A DNA stretch of 42,618 bases from JBKEDG01 sp047973085 (GCA_047973085.1 JBKEBI010000014.1:1-42618); one strand, 5' to 3'. Shown: positions 7,389-16,369, numbered from the stretch's first letter. Translations and numbers: made by a program. Notes: generated by a model not told the origin, from the letters alone.

Positions 7389-9839
7389 ATGAGTGAAATA
7401 AAACAAATAAATATTGCATCAGAAATGAAGAAATCATTTCTTGAGTATGCAATGAGTGTTATTGTATCACGTGCTCTTCCTGATGTTCGTGACGGGCTTA
7501 AGCCAGTTCATCGTAGAATTATTTATTCTATGAATGAACTTGGAATGCATAGTGATAAATCATATAAAAAATCAGCACGTATTGTTGGTGAAGTAATGGG
7601 GAAGTATCATCCACATGGTGATTCTTCTATTTACGATGCAATGGTACGTCTTGCTCAGGACTTTTCAACAAGATATATGCTTATTCAAGGTCATGGTAAT
7701 TTTGGATCAATTGATGGAGATTCTCCAGCAGCAATGCGTTATACTGAAGCTAGAATGAGTAAAATATCTATGTATATGGTAAAAGATATTAAAAAGAAAA
7801 CTATTGATTTTCAAGATAATTATGATGCGACAGAGACAGAACCAGTTGTTTTACCATCCCGTTTTCCAAATGTTTTAGTAAATGGTACTACAGGTATTGC
7901 AGTAGGGATGGCTACTAATATTGCTCCTCATAACTTAGAGGAAGTAATTGATGGTCTGATTGCTTATATGGAAAATGATGATATAACAACTAGAGAATTA
8001 ATGGAGTATATTAAAGGTCCAGATTTTCCAACTGGAGGAGTGATTCTTGGTACAAGTGGTATATACTCTGCATTTGAGACAGGTAAGGGAAGTATTCCTC
8101 TTAGATGTAAAAGTGAAATTATTGATATTAGGAGTGGAAAACAAGCTATTATTATTACAGAAATTCCTTATCAAGTACAAAAGGAACGTTTAGTTGTTAA
8201 AATTGCGGATCTTGTAAAAGAAAAAAAAATTGATGGAATTACTGATTTAAGAGATGAATCGAATCGTGACGGAATTAGAATTGTAATTGAACTTAGAAAA
8301 GATGTTAATTCTGGCGTTATTTTAAATAACTTATATAAGCAAACACAGATGCAAACTAACTTTAGCATTAATAATTTAGCTCTTGTTAACAATGAACCTA
8401 AGCTTCTTACTTTAAAAGAGACATTAGGTCATTATCTAAATCATCAAGTTGAGGTAATTGAACGAAGAACGCTTTTTGATTTAAATAAAGCTAAGGAAAG
8501 ATTACATATTGTAGAAGGTCTTTTAATTGCTCTTGATAATATTGATAAAGTTATTGAGATTATTAGAGCAAGCAAAACTGACGAAGAGATTATTGAAAAA
8601 TTTGATAGAGAGTTTTCGCTATCGGAAATACAATCAAAAGCTATACTTAGTATGCAGCTTAGAAGATTGTCAGGACTTGAAAGAGAAAAAATTGGTAATG
8701 AAGCTGATGAATTGAGAGTTTTAATTGAAGAACTAGAGTTTATTCTAAGTTCTAAAGAAAAAATATATGAGATTATTAGAGAAGAGCTAGAGGAAATTAG
8801 AGAAAAATTTGGAGATGAACGAAGAACTGAAATAGATAATACTGCAATCGATTATATTGATGATGAGTCATTGATTCCGGTTGAGGATATTATGTTGATG
8901 CTTTCTTCAGAGGGGTATATTAAAAGAACAAAATCAAGTGATTATCGTGTTCAAAATCGTGGAGGTGTTGGACTAAAGGGTATGAAAACTAACGAAGAAG
9001 ATTTTGTAGACATAGTGTTAAACTCTAGTACTCATGACTTTGTACTGTTTTTTACAAACTTTGGAAAGGTTTATCGCTTGAAAGGATATGAAATTCCTGA
9101 ATATAGCAGAACTGCTAAAGGAGTTCCAATTATTAACTTACTCCTTTTAGATCCAGGTGAAAAAGTGAACTCAATAATTACAATCCCAGAATTTAATGAA
9201 GATTGTTACTTGTGTTTTGCTACAAAAAAAGGATTGATAAAGCGCACGAGCTTAAGTGAATATGAATCAATTAGAAAAACTGGAAAAATTGCTATTTCAC
9301 TTCGTGAAGAAGATGAGCTAATTTCAGTTAGACATACATCAGGATCTGATTCAATTCTATTATGTAGTAGTTCTGGTAAAAGTGTTTTATTTAAAGAAAA
9401 TTCTATTAGAAGTAGCGGAAGAAATTCTTCGGGAGTAAGAGGAATTAGAATAAGTGAAACTGAAGTGTGTATTGGTATGGCAGTTGCAGATAACGCTTCA
9501 CAAGTTCTTGTTATTAGTGAGAATGGTTATGGAAAGCGTACACCTATTGATAAATATCGCCATCAAACAAGAGGTGGTTCTGGTGTTAAGACAATTAAAA
9601 TAACAGAAAAGAACGGACCGCTTGTTGCAGCAAGAGCTGTTAAGGGAGATGAAGATATTATGGTTAGCTCTAATGAGGGTATGATGATTAGAACTAGCGT
9701 GGAACAGGTTAGTATTACAGGTAGAGATACTTTAGGGGTTAGAATTATTAACTTAAAAGAGGGTGAAGTTGTAAGTAATATTGCTATTGTTAGTAAAGAA
9801 GATGAAGTGGTACTAGAAACATCAGAAGAATTAAATTAG
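7389..9839 (+). CDS. gyrA: DNA gyrase subunit A
   Basis: GyrA is the DNA breakage-reunion subunit that pairs with the upstream GyrB. The 816-residue protein has the catalytic tyrosine Tyr118 in AMRYTEARMS. The quinolone-resistance region reads HPHGDSSIYDAM, keeping the Ser and Asp at the positions usually mutated in resistance. The C-terminal beta-pinwheel includes GyrA-box-like segments, with QTRGGSG matching the QRRGGKG type. That box supports gyrase rather than the paralogue ParC. The gene is preceded by GGAGG. A strong terminator follows its stop codon. Confidence 0.97.
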   Translation: MSEIKQINIASEMKKSFLEYAMSVIVSRALPDVRDGLKPVHRRIIYSMNELGMHSDKSYKKSARIVGEVMGKYHPHGDSSIYDAMVRLAQDFSTRYMLIQGHGNFGSIDGDSPAAMRYTEARMSKISMYMVKDIKKKTIDFQDNYDATETEPVVLPSRFPNVLVNGTTGIAVGMATNIAPHNLEEVIDGLIAYMENDDITTRELMEYIKGPDFPTGGVILGTSGIYSAFETGKGSIPLRCKSEIIDIRSGKQAIIITEIPYQVQKERLVVKIADLVKEKKIDGITDLRDESNRDGIRIVIELRKDVNSGVILNNLYKQTQMQTNFSINNLALVNNEPKLLTLKETLGHYLNHQVEVIERRTLFDLNKAKERLHIVEGLLIALDNIDKVIEIIRASKTDEEIIEKFDREFSLSEIQSKAILSMQLRRLSGLEREKIGNEADELRVLIEELEFILSSKEKIYEIIREELEEIREKFGDERRTEIDNTAIDYIDDESLIPVEDIMLMLSSEGYIKRTKSSDYRVQNRGGVGLKGMKTNEEDFVDIVLNSSTHDFVLFFTNFGKVYRLKGYEIPEYSRTAKGVPIINLLLLDPGEKVNSIITIPEFNEDCYLCFATKKGLIKRTSLSEYESIRKTGKIAISLREEDELISVRHTSGSDSILLCSSSGKSVLFKENSIRSSGRNSSGVRGIRISETEVCIGMAVADNASQVLVISENGYGKRTPIDKYRHQTRGGSGVKTIKITEKNGPLVAARAVKGDEDIMVSSNEGMMIRTSVEQVSITGRDTLGVRIINLKEGEVVSNIAIVSKEDEVVLETSEELN

Positions 9840-9842
9840 TAG

Positions 9843-9866
9843 AGGATAACATTTGTTATCCTTTTT
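9843..9866 (+). terminator. rho-independent terminator after gyrA
   Basis: AGGATAAC (9843-9850), loop ATTT, then GTTATCCT (9855-9862) merging into a TTTTT tract. It starts four bases after the gyrA TAG and should end the gyrBA transcript. Confidence 0.8.
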
Positions 9867-9885
9867 GAAAAGGGAGAGGTGTTTT

Positions 9886-10674
9886 ATGATAGATCAACAT
9901 GTACATTCATGTTTTTCACCTGATTCTTCAGTTAAAATTGAAGATTATATTGAACTTATGAATATGTATGAGAATGAGTATTTAAATTTAACAGATCATT
10001 TAGATTGTTTGGATAAATTAAAAAAAAATGACGTGTACGATTATATTGGAAAAATGGAAGATCAATATGACTATATTAAAGAATTGGATGAAGAAGTATA
10101 TCTAGGAATAGAAGTTGGCTTTAATAGTACTACACTTCGTCAAACAAAAGAATTTTTGAATAAGCATGATTATAGCTTAATTTTGCTTTCTATTCATGAT
10201 AATGATTTTGAAATGATAAGATATTGCTTTGCAACTTCATATGATATTTCTACAGATCAAGTAACAAAGTTATATTTCAAACAAATGTATGAAGCTGTTA
10301 CTTCAGGTATTGATTATGATGTACTTTCACATATTGGATATATTTTTAGATATACTAATAATGAAGTAAATCCAAATAATTATTTAAAAGACATTGAAAA
10401 GATTCTTAAGGTTGTTGTAAGTGAAAATAAAGCTATTGAAATTAATACAGGGTGCTTTAGAAGAGGAGCATATGATGCTAAAATTTTTTATTCAAATGTT
10501 TTAAAAATTTATAAAAGATTGGGCGGATACAAGATTTCTTTAGGGAGTGATGCTCATTTATTGGATGATTATTGTAGTATGTTTAATGTGGCTAAAAATT
10601 TTTTAATAGAGAATGGTTTCAATCAAGTTACATTGGTTAAAAATAGAGAACATAAGCAGTTCAACATAAAATAA
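9886..10674 (+). CDS. PHP-domain phosphoesterase, histidinol-phosphatase (HisJ)-like
   Basis: A 262-residue PHP-family metal-dependent phosphoesterase. The metal-binding motifs appear in order: HVHS near the N-terminus, TDHLD, GIEVG, SIHDND, LSHIGY and GSDAH near the C-terminus. The closest described type by length and motif spacing is histidinol-phosphatase HisJ, but no other histidine-biosynthesis gene is in the window. A different small phosphate ester as substrate is equally possible. ATG 9886 is supported by AAGGGAGAGG just upstream; an upstream TTG would place the start inside the gyrA terminator. No promoter is visible between that terminator and the gene, so expression may depend on read-through. 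Confidence 0.8.
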   Translation: MIDQHVHSCFSPDSSVKIEDYIELMNMYENEYLNLTDHLDCLDKLKKNDVYDYIGKMEDQYDYIKELDEEVYLGIEVGFNSTTLRQTKEFLNKHDYSLILLSIHDNDFEMIRYCFATSYDISTDQVTKLYFKQMYEAVTSGIDYDVLSHIGYIFRYTNNEVNPNNYLKDIEKILKVVVSENKAIEINTGCFRRGAYDAKIFYSNVLKIYKRLGGYKISLGSDAHLLDDYCSMFNVAKNFLIENGFNQVTLVKNREHKQFNIK

Positions 10675-10696
10675 ATTGTAAAATAAGGATTTATTA

Positions 10697-10725
10697 TTGA
10701 CATTTATGATGTAAAGGTTTATAAT
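10697..10725 (+). promoter_or_regulatory. serS promoter (sigma-A consensus)
   Basis: A perfect TTGACA (10697-10702) and perfect TATAAT (10720-10725) are spaced by 17 bases. It drives the T-box leader and serS. Confidence 0.85.
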
Positions 10726-10731
10726 CTCTTT

Positions 10732-10941
10732 AAAGCAATTAAAACAGATAAGTAAATATATTTGCTATTTAAGAGAGTTAGTGGTTGGTGAAAACTAATA
10801 TAGTGTATATATTGAATCTACTGTTTAGTGGAATTAATAATTTCCGTTTTATAAAGCGTTAATTTATATGAGATGTTTCACGTGAAACATAAAGAGGGTG
10901 GTACCGCGAAGAAATTCGCCCCTTACCATTCTCTTTTTTTA
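10732..10941 (+). promoter_or_regulatory. T-box leader riboswitch controlling serS (Ser specifier UCU)
   Basis: T-box leaders sense uncharged tRNA and switch between terminator and antiterminator. The T-box core GGGTGGTACCGCG is at 10896-10908. The competing terminator pairs GAGGGTGGT...GCGAA with TTCGC...ACCATTCTC and ends in a run of T at 10934-10940. In stem I the context GAA-TCT-A puts a serine codon UCU at 10817-10819 as the likely specifier, consistent with serS downstream. An unusual feature is a perfect parS palindrome at 10874-10889, between stem I and the antiterminator. The specifier is my reading of the fold without computation. Confidence 0.88.
10874..10889. promoter_or_regulatory. 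parS: parS site 1 (ParB/Spo0J binding), within the serS T-box leader
   Basis: TGTTTCACGTGAAACA is a perfect 16-bp palindrome, extended to 18 bp by flanking A and T. It matches the Bacillota parS consensus TGTTNCACGTGAAACA exactly. parS sites nucleate ParB spreading and SMC loading near oriC. parA and parB themselves are not in the window. Confidence 0.9.
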
Positions 10942-10959
10942 TTTAAAGGAGGAGAAAAT

Positions 10960-12237
10960 ATGTTAGATATTAAAGAAATTCGAAAAAACCCGGAAAAATT
11001 TAAAGAAGGATTAAAACTTAGAGGAGAGCAATATGTCAAACAAATTGATGATATATTAGCACTTGACGTAGAAAGAAGAAGGCATTTAACTGAAGTAGAA
11101 CAGTTAAAAAACTTAAAAAATGATTTGAGTAAACAAATTGGGTTGTTTAAGCGAGACGGTAAAGATACAAATGAGTTAATAGTTGAATCTGAGAAAATAA
11201 CTAGTAAAATTGAAAAATTTGATGAGGAAATTGCCACAATTGATAAAAGAATATTTGACATAATTATTTTAATTCCTAATTTAGTTCATAAAGATGTAGC
11301 ATTTGGAAAAGATGAAGAAGATAATGTTTTGATTAGAACATTTGGATCAATACCGCAGTTTGATTTTGTTCCAAAGGCACATTATGAATTAGGGGAAAAA
11401 CTGGGGATCTTAGATTTTGAAGGTGCATCACGCATTGTAGGTAGCAGGTTTACGCTACTAAAAAAAGATGCTGCTAGATTAGAGCGTGCTTTAACATGCT
11501 ATATGATGGACTTGCATACTATAGAATCAGACTATGTAGAGGTAATTCCTCCGTATATTGTTAACAGAGAAACAATGACAAATGCGGGTAAACTACCAAA
11601 ATTTGAAGATGACGCATTTAAATTTTATTCAAATCAAGACTGGTTTTTAAACTCTACTGCAGAAATTCCTTTGATTGGATATTTTTCAAATCAAGTTCTA
11701 CAAGAAGCAGATTTACCTATAAATATAGCTGGTTATACTACTGCATTTAGGAAAGAGGCAGGTTCAGCAGGAAGAGATACAAGGGGAATGCTTAGGCAGC
11801 ATCAATTTAAAAAAGTAGAGTTGTTCAAAGTGGCAAGCCCTGATAATTCGTATGAACAATTAGAAGAAATGGTAAAGCAATCTGAAAAAGTGTTGCAAGG
11901 ATTAAATATTCCTTATAGGGTAGTAAGCTTATGTACAGGAGATTTAGGAGAAACTAGTACAAAGACATATGACATTGAGGTATGGTTACCTTCTCAAGAA
12001 AAATATCGAGAAATTGCTTCAATAAGCAATACAGAAACATATCAATCGATGCGTGCAAATGTAAAGTTTAAGCGTGAAAATAGTAAAAAACTTGAGTACG
12101 TTCATTTACTAAATGGATCTGGAGTTGCTGTTGGACGATGTATGATTGCAATTATGGAAAACTATCAAAATGAAGATGGTTCAATTACAGTTCCAGAAGT
12201 TCTTATTCCATATATGAAGAAAAATATTATTAAGTAA
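10960..12237 (+). CDS. serS: seryl-tRNA synthetase
   Basis: SerRS charges tRNA-Ser with serine. The 425-residue protein has the N-terminal tRNA-binding coiled coil (about residues 28-105, rich in Glu/Lys heptads). The class II catalytic core follows: motif 2 around TTAFRKEAGSAGRDTRGMLR, and motif 3 with GSGVAVGRCMIAIMEN near the C-terminus. The start is fixed by AAAGGAGGAG just upstream. An in-frame upstream extension would begin inside the parS palindrome and run through the T-box terminator, so it is not credible. The stop codon TAA abuts the second parS. Regulation is by the serine-specific T-box. Confidence 0.96.
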   Translation: MLDIKEIRKNPEKFKEGLKLRGEQYVKQIDDILALDVERRRHLTEVEQLKNLKNDLSKQIGLFKRDGKDTNELIVESEKITSKIEKFDEEIATIDKRIFDIIILIPNLVHKDVAFGKDEEDNVLIRTFGSIPQFDFVPKAHYELGEKLGILDFEGASRIVGSRFTLLKKDAARLERALTCYMMDLHTIESDYVEVIPPYIVNRETMTNAGKLPKFEDDAFKFYSNQDWFLNSTAEIPLIGYFSNQVLQEADLPINIAGYTTAFRKEAGSAGRDTRGMLRQHQFKKVELFKVASPDNSYEQLEEMVKQSEKVLQGLNIPYRVVSLCTGDLGETSTKTYDIEVWLPSQEKYREIASISNTETYQSMRANVKFKRENSKKLEYVHLLNGSGVAVGRCMIAIMENYQNEDGSITVPEVLIPYMKKNIIK

Positions 12238-12253
12238 TGTTTCACGTGAAACA
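12238..12253. promoter_or_regulatory. parS: parS site 2, directly after the serS stop codon
   Basis: A second copy of TGTTTCACGTGAAACA, identical to site 1 including the flanking A and T. It begins at the base following the serS TAA. The two sites are 1364 bases apart and about 11-12 kb from dnaA. Confidence 0.9.
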
Positions 12254-12256
12254 TAC

Positions 12257-12282
12257 AAAGACTAGATTATCTAGTCTTTTTC
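12257..12282 (+). terminator. rho-independent terminator after serS
   Basis: AAAGACTAGA (12257-12266), loop TTA, TCTAGTCTTT (12270-12279), followed by T-rich bases. The 10-bp stem is perfect. It lies four bases beyond parS site 2. Confidence 0.8.
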
Positions 12283-12607
12283 TATTGTTTACATATTAGT
12301 TGTTTTTTAATCGTTGTTATCGTAAGTGTAAAATTTAAAACTACAGTACAATATAATTATTTAGTATGAATGTTTATAAAAATAAGCGTTAAATATCATA
12401 AAACTGACTATAATAAAAAGTATAAATTTATATATTTATGCTTTTTTAAGTGTGTATGATTTACAGTTAGTAAATTATATTATATGAATAAGTAATTTTT
12501 CCAAAGTTATGACATGTAAACATATATAATAGTGTGCTCTTTATTAAAGTACAATATTCAAAAACATTGTATATTATGTTATAATATAGAATGAAGAAGG
12601 TGAAGAA
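12283..12607. other. 325-base gap between serS terminator and ctpA
   Basis: This stretch is AT-rich and has no credible ORF. It holds an imperfect hairpin at 12415-12446 (AAAAAGTATAAAT pairing with ATTTATGCTTTTT through one wobble, then T), which could be a weak bidirectional terminator. Near the 3' end is the extended -10 promoter of the next operon. I see nothing else definable. Confidence 0.5.
12577..12585 (+). promoter_or_regulatory. extended -10 promoter of the ctpA-tmk-holB operon
   Basis: TGTTATAAT (TGnTATAAT), with a weak TTCAAA at the -35 position (12557-12562). It is 22 bases before the ctpA ATG. Confidence 0.5.
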
Positions 12608-14011
12608 ATGAAAAAGAATAATAAAGTATTATATGGAGTAATATGTTCACTGGTTTTAGTGTTTGCTATATTCCTTTCTATAGCAGGAACGTCAGTATAT
12701 TACAAAGTGTTTTATGCAGGAGAAAATAACTATTTATTGCTTGATAAAGTTTATGATGAACTAGATCAAAATTATTATAAAGAATTAGATGAAGATGTAC
12801 TATATGATGGAGCAGTAAAAGGAATGGTTGAAGCCTTAGATGACCCGTACTCTAGCTACATGGATCCAGAAGAAACAGAACAATTTAAATTAATGATTGA
12901 GAACCAGTTTGTTGGCATTGGAGTTCAAATTGAACAAACATTAAGTGGAGTGTATATTACAAAAGTATATGAAGACTCTCCAGCAGAAAAAGCAGGGCTT
13001 GCCGAAGGAGATATATTTAGTACAGTAAATGGCGATGATGTGTTAGAATTAGCAGTTGATGAGTTGTCTTCACTTGTTAGAGGACCAGAGGGCTCAGAAG
13101 TAGAAATTGGTGTTAAACGCGCTGGAGAAGAAGAAGACTTAACTTTTAAAATTGTTCGTACTTCTATTGAATTGGTAGATCTAACATATGGACTTGTTGG
13201 AGATAATGATGAAATAGGGTATATAAAAATAAATGACTTTACAGGAGATATTTATGAACAGTTTAATAATGCATATAAAGATCTAAAATTGAAAGGTATG
13301 GACTCTTTAATTATTGATGTAAGAGATAATGGAGGGGGATATCTTGATCAAGTTTTAAAGATTGTAGATATGTTTGTTGATGACTCAAAGCCAATTTATC
13401 AAGAAAAAGTAAAAGATAAAATTACAGATGAAGTTTATGGTAATAAGTCAAAAGAAGAAATAGAAGTGGCAATACTTATTAATGAAAACAGTGCAAGTGC
13501 AAGTGAGTTGTTGGCTGCATCATTAAGTGAAATAAATGGGAGTAAATTAATAGGTACAACTACATTTGGAAAAGGAACTGCTCAAACAACAAAAGAATAT
13601 TCAAATGAATCATCACTTAAATATACATATGCTCAATGGTTGACACCTGATGGAAATTGGATTAATGATGTAGGGATTGCTCCTGATAAAGAAGTTGAGT
13701 TGAATGAATCATTTTCACTGAGAAAAGTGCTAATTAGTGATACGTTAGAATTTGATCAAGTTGGTGATCAAGTTGTAAATGCGCAGAAAATATTAGCTGC
13801 TTTAGGGTATGAAACAAGAATTGATGGTTACTATGGTGATGACACAACAGCAGCAGTTAGTAAATTTCAAGAAGCTAATACTTTATCTATAACAGGTATA
13901 ATTGATATGGAAACTGCAAATAAGTTAAATGAAAAGTATGAAGAATATTTAAAAGATTATAAAAAAGATAATCAAATAATGCAGGCAATAGAGGTGTTAA
14001 CAAATGAATAA
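12608..14011 (+). CDS. ctpA: carboxyl-terminal processing protease, S41 family (CtpA-like)
   Basis: A membrane-anchored periplasm-side (cell-surface) protease of the S41 family that cleaves near protein C-termini. The 467-residue product starts with an N-terminal membrane segment (about 8-32). A PDZ domain follows (about 95-185), then the S41 catalytic domain and a C-terminal peptidoglycan-binding-like domain (about 388-450, including the segment ILAALGYETRIDGYYGDDT). The catalytic Ser297 (second Ser of NSASASELLA) and Lys322 (TFGKGTAQ) are 25 residues apart, as in E. coli Tsp. The ATG has AGAAGGTG upstream. It leads an operon whose other members are housekeeping genes; the next start codon overlaps its stop by 8 bases. 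Confidence 0.92.
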   Translation: MKKNNKVLYGVICSLVLVFAIFLSIAGTSVYYKVFYAGENNYLLLDKVYDELDQNYYKELDEDVLYDGAVKGMVEALDDPYSSYMDPEETEQFKLMIENQFVGIGVQIEQTLSGVYITKVYEDSPAEKAGLAEGDIFSTVNGDDVLELAVDELSSLVRGPEGSEVEIGVKRAGEEEDLTFKIVRTSIELVDLTYGLVGDNDEIGYIKINDFTGDIYEQFNNAYKDLKLKGMDSLIIDVRDNGGGYLDQVLKIVDMFVDDSKPIYQEKVKDKITDEVYGNKSKEEIEVAILINENSASASELLAASLSEINGSKLIGTTTFGKGTAQTTKEYSNESSLKYTYAQWLTPDGNWINDVGIAPDKEVELNESFSLRKVLISDTLEFDQVGDQVVNAQKILAALGYETRIDGYYGDDTTAAVSKFQEANTLSITGIIDMETANKLNEKYEEYLKDYKKDNQIMQAIEVLTNE

Positions 14012-14642
14012 GGGTTTATTTGTAACCTTTGAAGGTGGAGAAGGTAGTGGGAAAACTACAATAATTAGTCACCTTATAGAAGAACTAAATAAGCTAAATA
14101 TAGAATATGTAATAACAAGAGAACCTGGTGGATGCGATATATCAGAGCAAATAAGAGATATAATTTTAGATGTAGAAAATACGATGATTCATAAAAGAAC
14201 AGAAGCATTATTGTATGCAGCTAGTAGAGCACAGCATGTTGAAGAGGTTTTAAGACCTGCTCTTGATAAAAATAAACTAGTGATATGTGATAGATATGTA
14301 GACAGCTCAATTATATATCAAGGTTATGCAAGAAATAATAGCATTGATGATATTTGGGCAATAAACAACTTTGCTATGGATAATATTATTCCTGACATTA
14401 CAATATTCTTTGATATTACACCTAAGGAAGCCTTTGAGAGATTAGAAAAATATTCTCGTCAAATGAATCGTTTGGATTTAGAAGATATTAGCTTTCATAA
14501 TGAAGTATATGATGCTTATATGGTTTTAGCTAAGCAAGATAGATTTGTTAAAGTAGATGCTACAAAAAGTATAGAAGAAGTTGTAGCAGATGTATATAAA
14601 ATAGTTTATAGTGAAATTACTAAGCGAGGTTTATGTGAATAA
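14004..14642 (+). CDS. tmk: thymidylate kinase
   Basis: Tmk phosphorylates dTMP to dTDP in dTTP synthesis. The 212-residue protein shows the P-loop FEGGEGSGKTT at about residues 8-18, the substrate motif TREPGG, and DRYVDSSIIYQGYAR, which contains the family's DR[YF] signature. Length is typical. Its ATG overlaps the ctpA stop in an ATGAATAA arrangement, with GAGGTG upstream. It overlaps holB in the same way, so the three should be translationally coupled. tmk next to holB is the standard Bacillota order. Confidence 0.96.
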   Translation: MNKGLFVTFEGGEGSGKTTIISHLIEELNKLNIEYVITREPGGCDISEQIRDIILDVENTMIHKRTEALLYAASRAQHVEEVLRPALDKNKLVICDRYVDSSIIYQGYARNNSIDDIWAINNFAMDNIIPDITIFFDITPKEAFERLEKYSRQMNRLDLEDISFHNEVYDAYMVLAKQDRFVKVDATKSIEEVVADVYKIVYSEITKRGLCE

Positions 14643-15558
14643 AGTTGGATTTCAAAATGAAATATTAGATCGAATAAATGTAAGTTATGATATGAATAAA
14701 ATATCTCATGCCTACATTTTTTCTGGTAGTAATAATTCAGGTCAGCTTGAAATGGCTAAATATTTAGCTATTAAGATAATTGCGGATGATATGGAAGAAA
14801 AAAATTTAATAGAAAGCATGATTCATCCAAATGTGTTCTATATTAATACAACAAAACAAAATATAAGTAAAGAGCAAGTATTAGAAATGTCTAATGAGAT
14901 AGCAACGAGTTCAATGTCAGGTAAACCCAAAATTTTTATAGTAGATGATGCACAAAAGCTAACGATTAGTGCTCAAAATAGTTTACTTAAAGTTGTAGAA
15001 GAGCCAGACAGTAAAAGTATTTTTATATTTATAGTAGAGAATGTTAATCAATTACTTACAACAATTGTTAGTAGAAGTCAAATTGTAAAATTTAAGCCAA
15101 TAGTTTTTGATGTATTATACGATGAAATTGTTGATAATTATGATAATTCTTTAAAATTAAAATATGCTTTGTATATTGATAATAATAAGTATGATGAACT
15201 ATATAATTCTGAAGAGTTCACAAATTATCTTGGTGTAGTGTACGATTATTTAGAAACATATTTTAAAAATAAAGGACAGTTAATTATAAAGCTAGAAGAA
15301 ATGTGTTATAGTTTTTGTAATAGTAAGGATAAAATTATAAATTTTGTAAATTTTTTAATTGTGAATGTTAGTAGTATGATTAATTATAAAAATAGTACTG
15401 GAGAACTGTTTGATAGCAGAATGAATTCGTTTATTAATGAAGTAAGCGAGAAAGAATTAGTAATACTTTTAAATAATTTATTTGAGTCATTTGATATGAT
15501 AAATAATAATGTGAATATTAAACTAGCTATAGATAAATTTTCTATGGAAAGGGAGTGA
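14635..15558 (+). CDS. holB: DNA polymerase III delta' subunit
   Basis: Delta' is a clamp-loader subunit working with the DnaX and HolA proteins. The 307-residue product has the AAA+-like N-terminal region: HAYIFSG with a degenerate P-loop (SNNSGQLEMAK), the segment IFIVDDAQKLTISAQNSLLKVVEEP-type core near residues 100-125, and an SRSQ motif. The degenerate P-loop is normal for delta', which does not hydrolyse ATP. I choose GTG 14635, overlapping the tmk stop as GTGAATAA, because GAGG lies at the right distance. A further upstream GTG at 14611 lacks a ribosome site. The C-terminal third is poorly conserved. Confidence 0.9.
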   Translation: MNKVGFQNEILDRINVSYDMNKISHAYIFSGSNNSGQLEMAKYLAIKIIADDMEEKNLIESMIHPNVFYINTTKQNISKEQVLEMSNEIATSSMSGKPKIFIVDDAQKLTISAQNSLLKVVEEPDSKSIFIFIVENVNQLLTTIVSRSQIVKFKPIVFDVLYDEIVDNYDNSLKLKYALYIDNNKYDELYNSEEFTNYLGVVYDYLETYFKNKGQLIIKLEEMCYSFCNSKDKIINFVNFLIVNVSSMINYKNSTGELFDSRMNSFINEVSEKELVILLNNLFESFDMINNNVNIKLAIDKFSMERE

Positions 15559-15562
15559 TAAA

Positions 15563-16369
15563 ATGGAAAAGGTAGTAGCAATAAAATTTTATAAAAGTGG
15601 GATACCAAATGGTAAAGTATACTATTTCAAAGTAAATGGGCTAAAGATAAAGAATGATTTGGATGTGGTAGTAGATACTGATCGTGGAGAAGAAATAGTT
15701 AGGGCAGTTACTGATATTGTAGAAGTAGATGAAAAGAAATATAATTTTGAATTAAAAAATGTTGAAAGAATAGCAACAAAAAAAGATCTTGAAAACAAGA
15801 AGCGAAATGAAAAAGAACGTTTTACTATTTTTACGGAGTCAAAAGAGTTTATTGAATCAAGGCTTCCCCAAATGCAAATTATAAGTGCCGAATATACACT
15901 TAATCGAGATTTACTATTAATTTCCTTTGTTAGTGAAAGTAGAGTGGATTTTAGAGAACTTGTAAGAGAACTTGCGGCAAAATATCGTACAAGAATTGAA
16001 CTTCGTCAAGTAGGAGTCCGTGATGAGGCAAAAATTATAGGTGGTATTGGGATGTGTGGAAGAATTATTTGTTGTAATAGTTTTGCAACAGAATTTGCTG
16101 CTGTTTCAATCAATATGGCTAAAAATCAAGGGTTATCGTTAGTACCCTCTAAAATAAGTGGACTTTGTGGGCGCTTACTTTGTTGTCTAAGATATGAAGA
16201 TGAAGATTATAAAGAGATGAAAAAAGGATTACCCAAAGTAGGAAGTAAGTATGAAACAAGTCAAGGAAAGGGTAAAGTAATTTCTTTAAACGTTTTATTA
16301 AGAACTATGAAAGTTTATGTTGAAGGAAAAGGGATTGTAGAAGTGGAATTAGATGGAAGTAGTAAATGA
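15563..16369 (+). CDS. ricT: PSP1-domain regulatory iron-sulfur complex subunit RicT (YaaT)
   Basis: RicT is the PSP1-domain protein that in Bacillus subtilis joins RicA and RicF in an Fe-S complex promoting RNase Y-dependent mRNA processing. The 268-residue product has two conserved cysteine clusters: Cys165, Cys170 and Cys171 in MCGRIICC, and Cys202, Cys207 and Cys208 in LCGRLLCC. They follow the ELRQVGVRDEAKIIGG segment typical of the family. Its place after holB is conserved. The neighbouring replication-control gene yabA, found next to ricT in B. subtilis, is absent here. It overlaps the next gene by 17 bases. Confidence 0.93.
   Translation: MEKVVAIKFYKSGIPNGKVYYFKVNGLKIKNDLDVVVDTDRGEEIVRAVTDIVEVDEKKYNFELKNVERIATKKDLENKKRNEKERFTIFTESKEFIESRLPQMQIISAEYTLNRDLLLISFVSESRVDFRELVRELAAKYRTRIELRQVGVRDEAKIIGGIGMCGRIICCNSFATEFAAVSINMAKNQGLSLVPSKISGLCGRLLCCLRYEDEDYKEMKKGLPKVGSKYETSQGKGKVISLNVLLRTMKVYVEGKGIVEVELDGSSK

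Noticed and set aside
7389..9839. gyrA as topoisomerase IV parC
   Set aside because: It follows gyrB in the dnaA cluster and has GyrA-box-like motifs in the C-terminal domain.
10873..10959. N-terminal extension of serS starting inside the parS palindrome
   Set aside because: It would translate the T-box antiterminator and terminator; the true start has AAAGGAGGAG right before ATG 10960.
12415..12446. small RNA or a separate gene in the serS-ctpA gap
   Set aside because: Only an AT-rich imperfect hairpin is present, with no promoter at a sensible distance.
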